NCBI GenBank assembly: GCA_963843645.1
Contig: CAWJLE010000005.1
Location: 124,001 to 188,000 of the forward strand
Origin: CAWJLE01 sp963843645
GTDB taxonomy: Bacteria; Chloroflexota; Anaerolineae; DAOTYC01
Length of the DNA stretch: 64,000 nt
Direction of reading: 5' to 3'
Both the position numbers and the translations under genes were made by a program. This document shows positions 62,864-64,000 of the stretch, piece after piece. The notes under the pieces are model-generated. The model saw nothing but the letters and a program-made list of their open reading frames with translations. It did no database searches and had not been told where the DNA came from. Numbering within the stretch: the stretch's first letter is position 1; the number at the start of each line of letters is the position of its first letter.

Positions 62864-63415
62864 TCATCCCCACTTGCGGCCAATCTCGAGGCGAATGTTC
62901 TGGGCTTCGGTGAAACCCGCCTCGAGTGCCTTCAGGTTCATCTCATCCGTCCCGCGAGGCGCGCGCGCCAGGACCGATTGCCGAGCCGCTTCGCGGCCGA
63001 TCACGTCGGTGAGACCCACGATCAAGCCGAGGGCGACGATGTTGGCTGCGATGGCCCGGCCGGTGGCCTGTTCGGCCAGCTGCGTGATTGGTACTCTGAT
63101 CGCGCGCGTCGTGGGCACGCGCGTGACGTGGTCCGAATCGACGATGACGATGCCGTCGGGCTTGGTCTCACGGAAGTACTTGTCGCAGGCCTCCTGGCTC
63201 ATCGCCAGCAGCAGATCTGCGGAGATCACCTTGGGGAAATCGATCTCGCCGTCTGAGATGATCACTTCGGACCGACTCGCCCCGCCGCGCTGCTCGGCTC
63301 CGTACGACTGGGTCTGGGTGGCATTCTTGCCGTCGTAGATCGTCGCGGCCTCAGACAAAATCAGCCCGGCGAGGATGAGGCCCTGGCCTCCCTCGCCCGC
63401 CAGGCGGATCTCGAA
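62864..63415 (-). CDS. 2-oxoacid:ferredoxin oxidoreductase, gamma subunit (start uncertain)
   Basis: The gamma subunit of pyruvate/2-oxoglutarate-type ferredoxin oxidoreductases. The clear part is EIRLAGEGGQGLILAG, SEAATIYDGKNATQTQSYG, RGGASRSEVIISDGEIDFPKV and NIVALGLIVG. The family's normal beginning (RFEIRLAGEGGQG) is in frame upstream of the first recognised start (TTG 63358), but I find no ATG, GTG or TTG there. The start at about 63,415 is therefore inferred from homology. The beta-subunit frame overlaps this area. An indel at the junction is likely. Confidence 0.85.
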   Translation of the reverse strand, partial: FEIRLAGEGGQGLILAGLILSEAATIYDGKNATQTQSYGAEQRGGASRSEVIISDGEIDFPKVISADLLLAMSQEACDKYFRETKPDGIVIVDSDHVTRVPTTRAIRVPITQLAEQATGRAIAANIVALGLIVGLTDVIGREAARQSVLARAPRGTDEMNLKALEAGFTEAQNIRLEIGRKWG

Positions 63416-64000
63416 CCGGTCGTCCTCTCGTCCCTTGCCCGCGTGGGCGGAGTCTTCTTCGGCGATGTGTCGGCGGGTGCGCTGGCTTTGGCGCTCTCGG
63501 CCTGCCGCCTGGCTTCGGCGATGATCTGATCGTAGCGGTCGCCATACTCGGGAATATCCCGGTCCAGGACTTTGCCGTGGACGATCTTCTGCGCCCGCTC
63601 GTCTGGGGCCAGCTTTTCTGCTGCAGCCGCCGAAACGCTCTCTTCCTTGAGCCGGCGCATCATCTCGACGGCGCCGCCCTGCTTGTTCATGCGGCCGAAG
63701 GTGGTGTGGCAGTAGCTGACCACCTCCACCACGGAGAAGCCCTTCTTCTGCAGACCCTCGCTGATGAGCCTGTCCATCTCCTGAACGTGATATACAGTGC
63801 TGCGGGCCACGTAGGCCGCTCCGGCCGCGGCGGCCAGGTCGCAGATCGGCAGCGGCTGCTCGATCGTGCCGTACGGTGCAGTGGCTGAAAGCTTCCCCAT
63901 CGGCGTCGTCGGCGAATACTGCCCGCCGGTCATGCCGTAGATCCGGTTGTTGACGATGATACAGGTGAGGTCGATGTTGCGGCGGGCGGCGTGAATGAAA
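63361..64000 (-). CDS. 2-oxoacid:ferredoxin oxidoreductase, beta subunit (partial, cut by right edge)
   Basis: The TPP-binding beta subunit. From the window edge it reads FIHAARRNIDLTCIIVNNRIYGMTGGQYSPTTPMG, the cofactor/substrate loop of KorB/PorB. It continues with TVYHVQEMDRLISEGLQKKGFSVVEVVSYCHTTFGRMNKQGG. The last 40 residues of this frame (after about SAKASAPADTSPKK) are low-sense and run into the gamma coding region, so the true end may be near 63,440. It works with the adjacent gamma subunit to couple 2-oxoacid decarboxylation with ferredoxin reduction. Confidence 0.87.
   Translation of the reverse strand, partial: FIHAARRNIDLTCIIVNNRIYGMTGGQYSPTTPMGKLSATAPYGTIEQPLPICDLAAAAGAAYVARSTVYHVQEMDRLISEGLQKKGFSVVEVVSYCHTTFGRMNKQGGAVEMMRRLKEESVSAAAAEKLAPDERAQKIVHGKVLDRDIPEYGDRYDQIIAEARRQAESAKASAPADTSPKKTPPTRARDERTTGSRSAWRAREARASSSPG

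Overview
The window looks like a chromosomal segment of a GC-rich bacterium, most likely a member of the Chloroflexota recovered by metagenomic or long-read assembly. That placement is an inference from gene content: an R3H/RecA-like ATPase next to tmk and a cyclic-di-AMP receptor (darA), remA behind gmk, an archaeal-type phosphoglycerate mutase, a DUF5656-like membrane protein, paired DUF948-like and YtxH proteins, AmmeMemoRadiSam protein B next to priA, and sigma-70 promoters close to TTGACA/TATAAT. No rRNA, tRNA, CRISPR array, phage region or insertion sequence was recognised.

Layout. 1-2.7 kb: the tail of nusG, then rplK-rplA and rplJ-rplL, with an L10-type leader and attenuator-like hairpin before rplJ. 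2.7-7 kb (minus): a receiver-domain protein, pcm, a small GTPase-like protein lacking its nucleotide-binding motifs, a GT-C glycosyltransferase and an SDR. 7-10.8 kb (plus): an Rrf2 regulator with a clear promoter and palindromic operator, cysteine desulfurase, a radical SAM protein and mnmA, forming a sulfur/tRNA-thiolation unit. 10.8-12 kb: three small envelope proteins. 12-17 kb (minus): NYN protein, L,D-transpeptidase, apgM, and a subtilase with a separate propeptide-like gene. 17-26.5 kb: priA-amrB, remA-gmk, an FmdB protein, and GNAT, R3H ATPase, tmk, darA. 26.6-32.3 kb (minus): a two-CW-like membrane protein, a two-component system, gatB and a prepilin peptidase. 33-42 kb (minus): ornithine cyclodeaminase family, hydantoinase family, xylulokinase, xylose isomerase family and two secreted cyclases. 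42-50.5 kb: a C45-type acyltransferase, a lipoprotein-like protein, a second Rrf2 unit with queA, asnS, an ABC exporter and a YccF protein. 50.7-55.6 kb (plus): aminotransferase, SDR, HAD hydrolase and gnd. 55.8-59.7 kb: a coiled-coil protein, selB and a DtxR-type regulator. 59.8-64 kb (minus): methyltransferase, a secreted protein, CCA-adding enzyme and two subunits of a 2-oxoacid:ferredoxin oxidoreductase, cut by the right edge.

Sequence quality matters here. At least eighteen genes, including essential ones (rplA, asnS), are split by single-base indels, and almost all are insertions. Sixteen insertions and no deletions lie between about 52.5 and 57.8 kb. I treat these as probable sequence errors and give whole-gene coordinates spanning them. 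The most unusual non-coding structures are a perfect 52-bp inverted repeat at 26,624-26,731, a perfect 42-bp inverted repeat at 46,706-46,799, and a scattered palindrome family with the core ACTTCCGAAGT.
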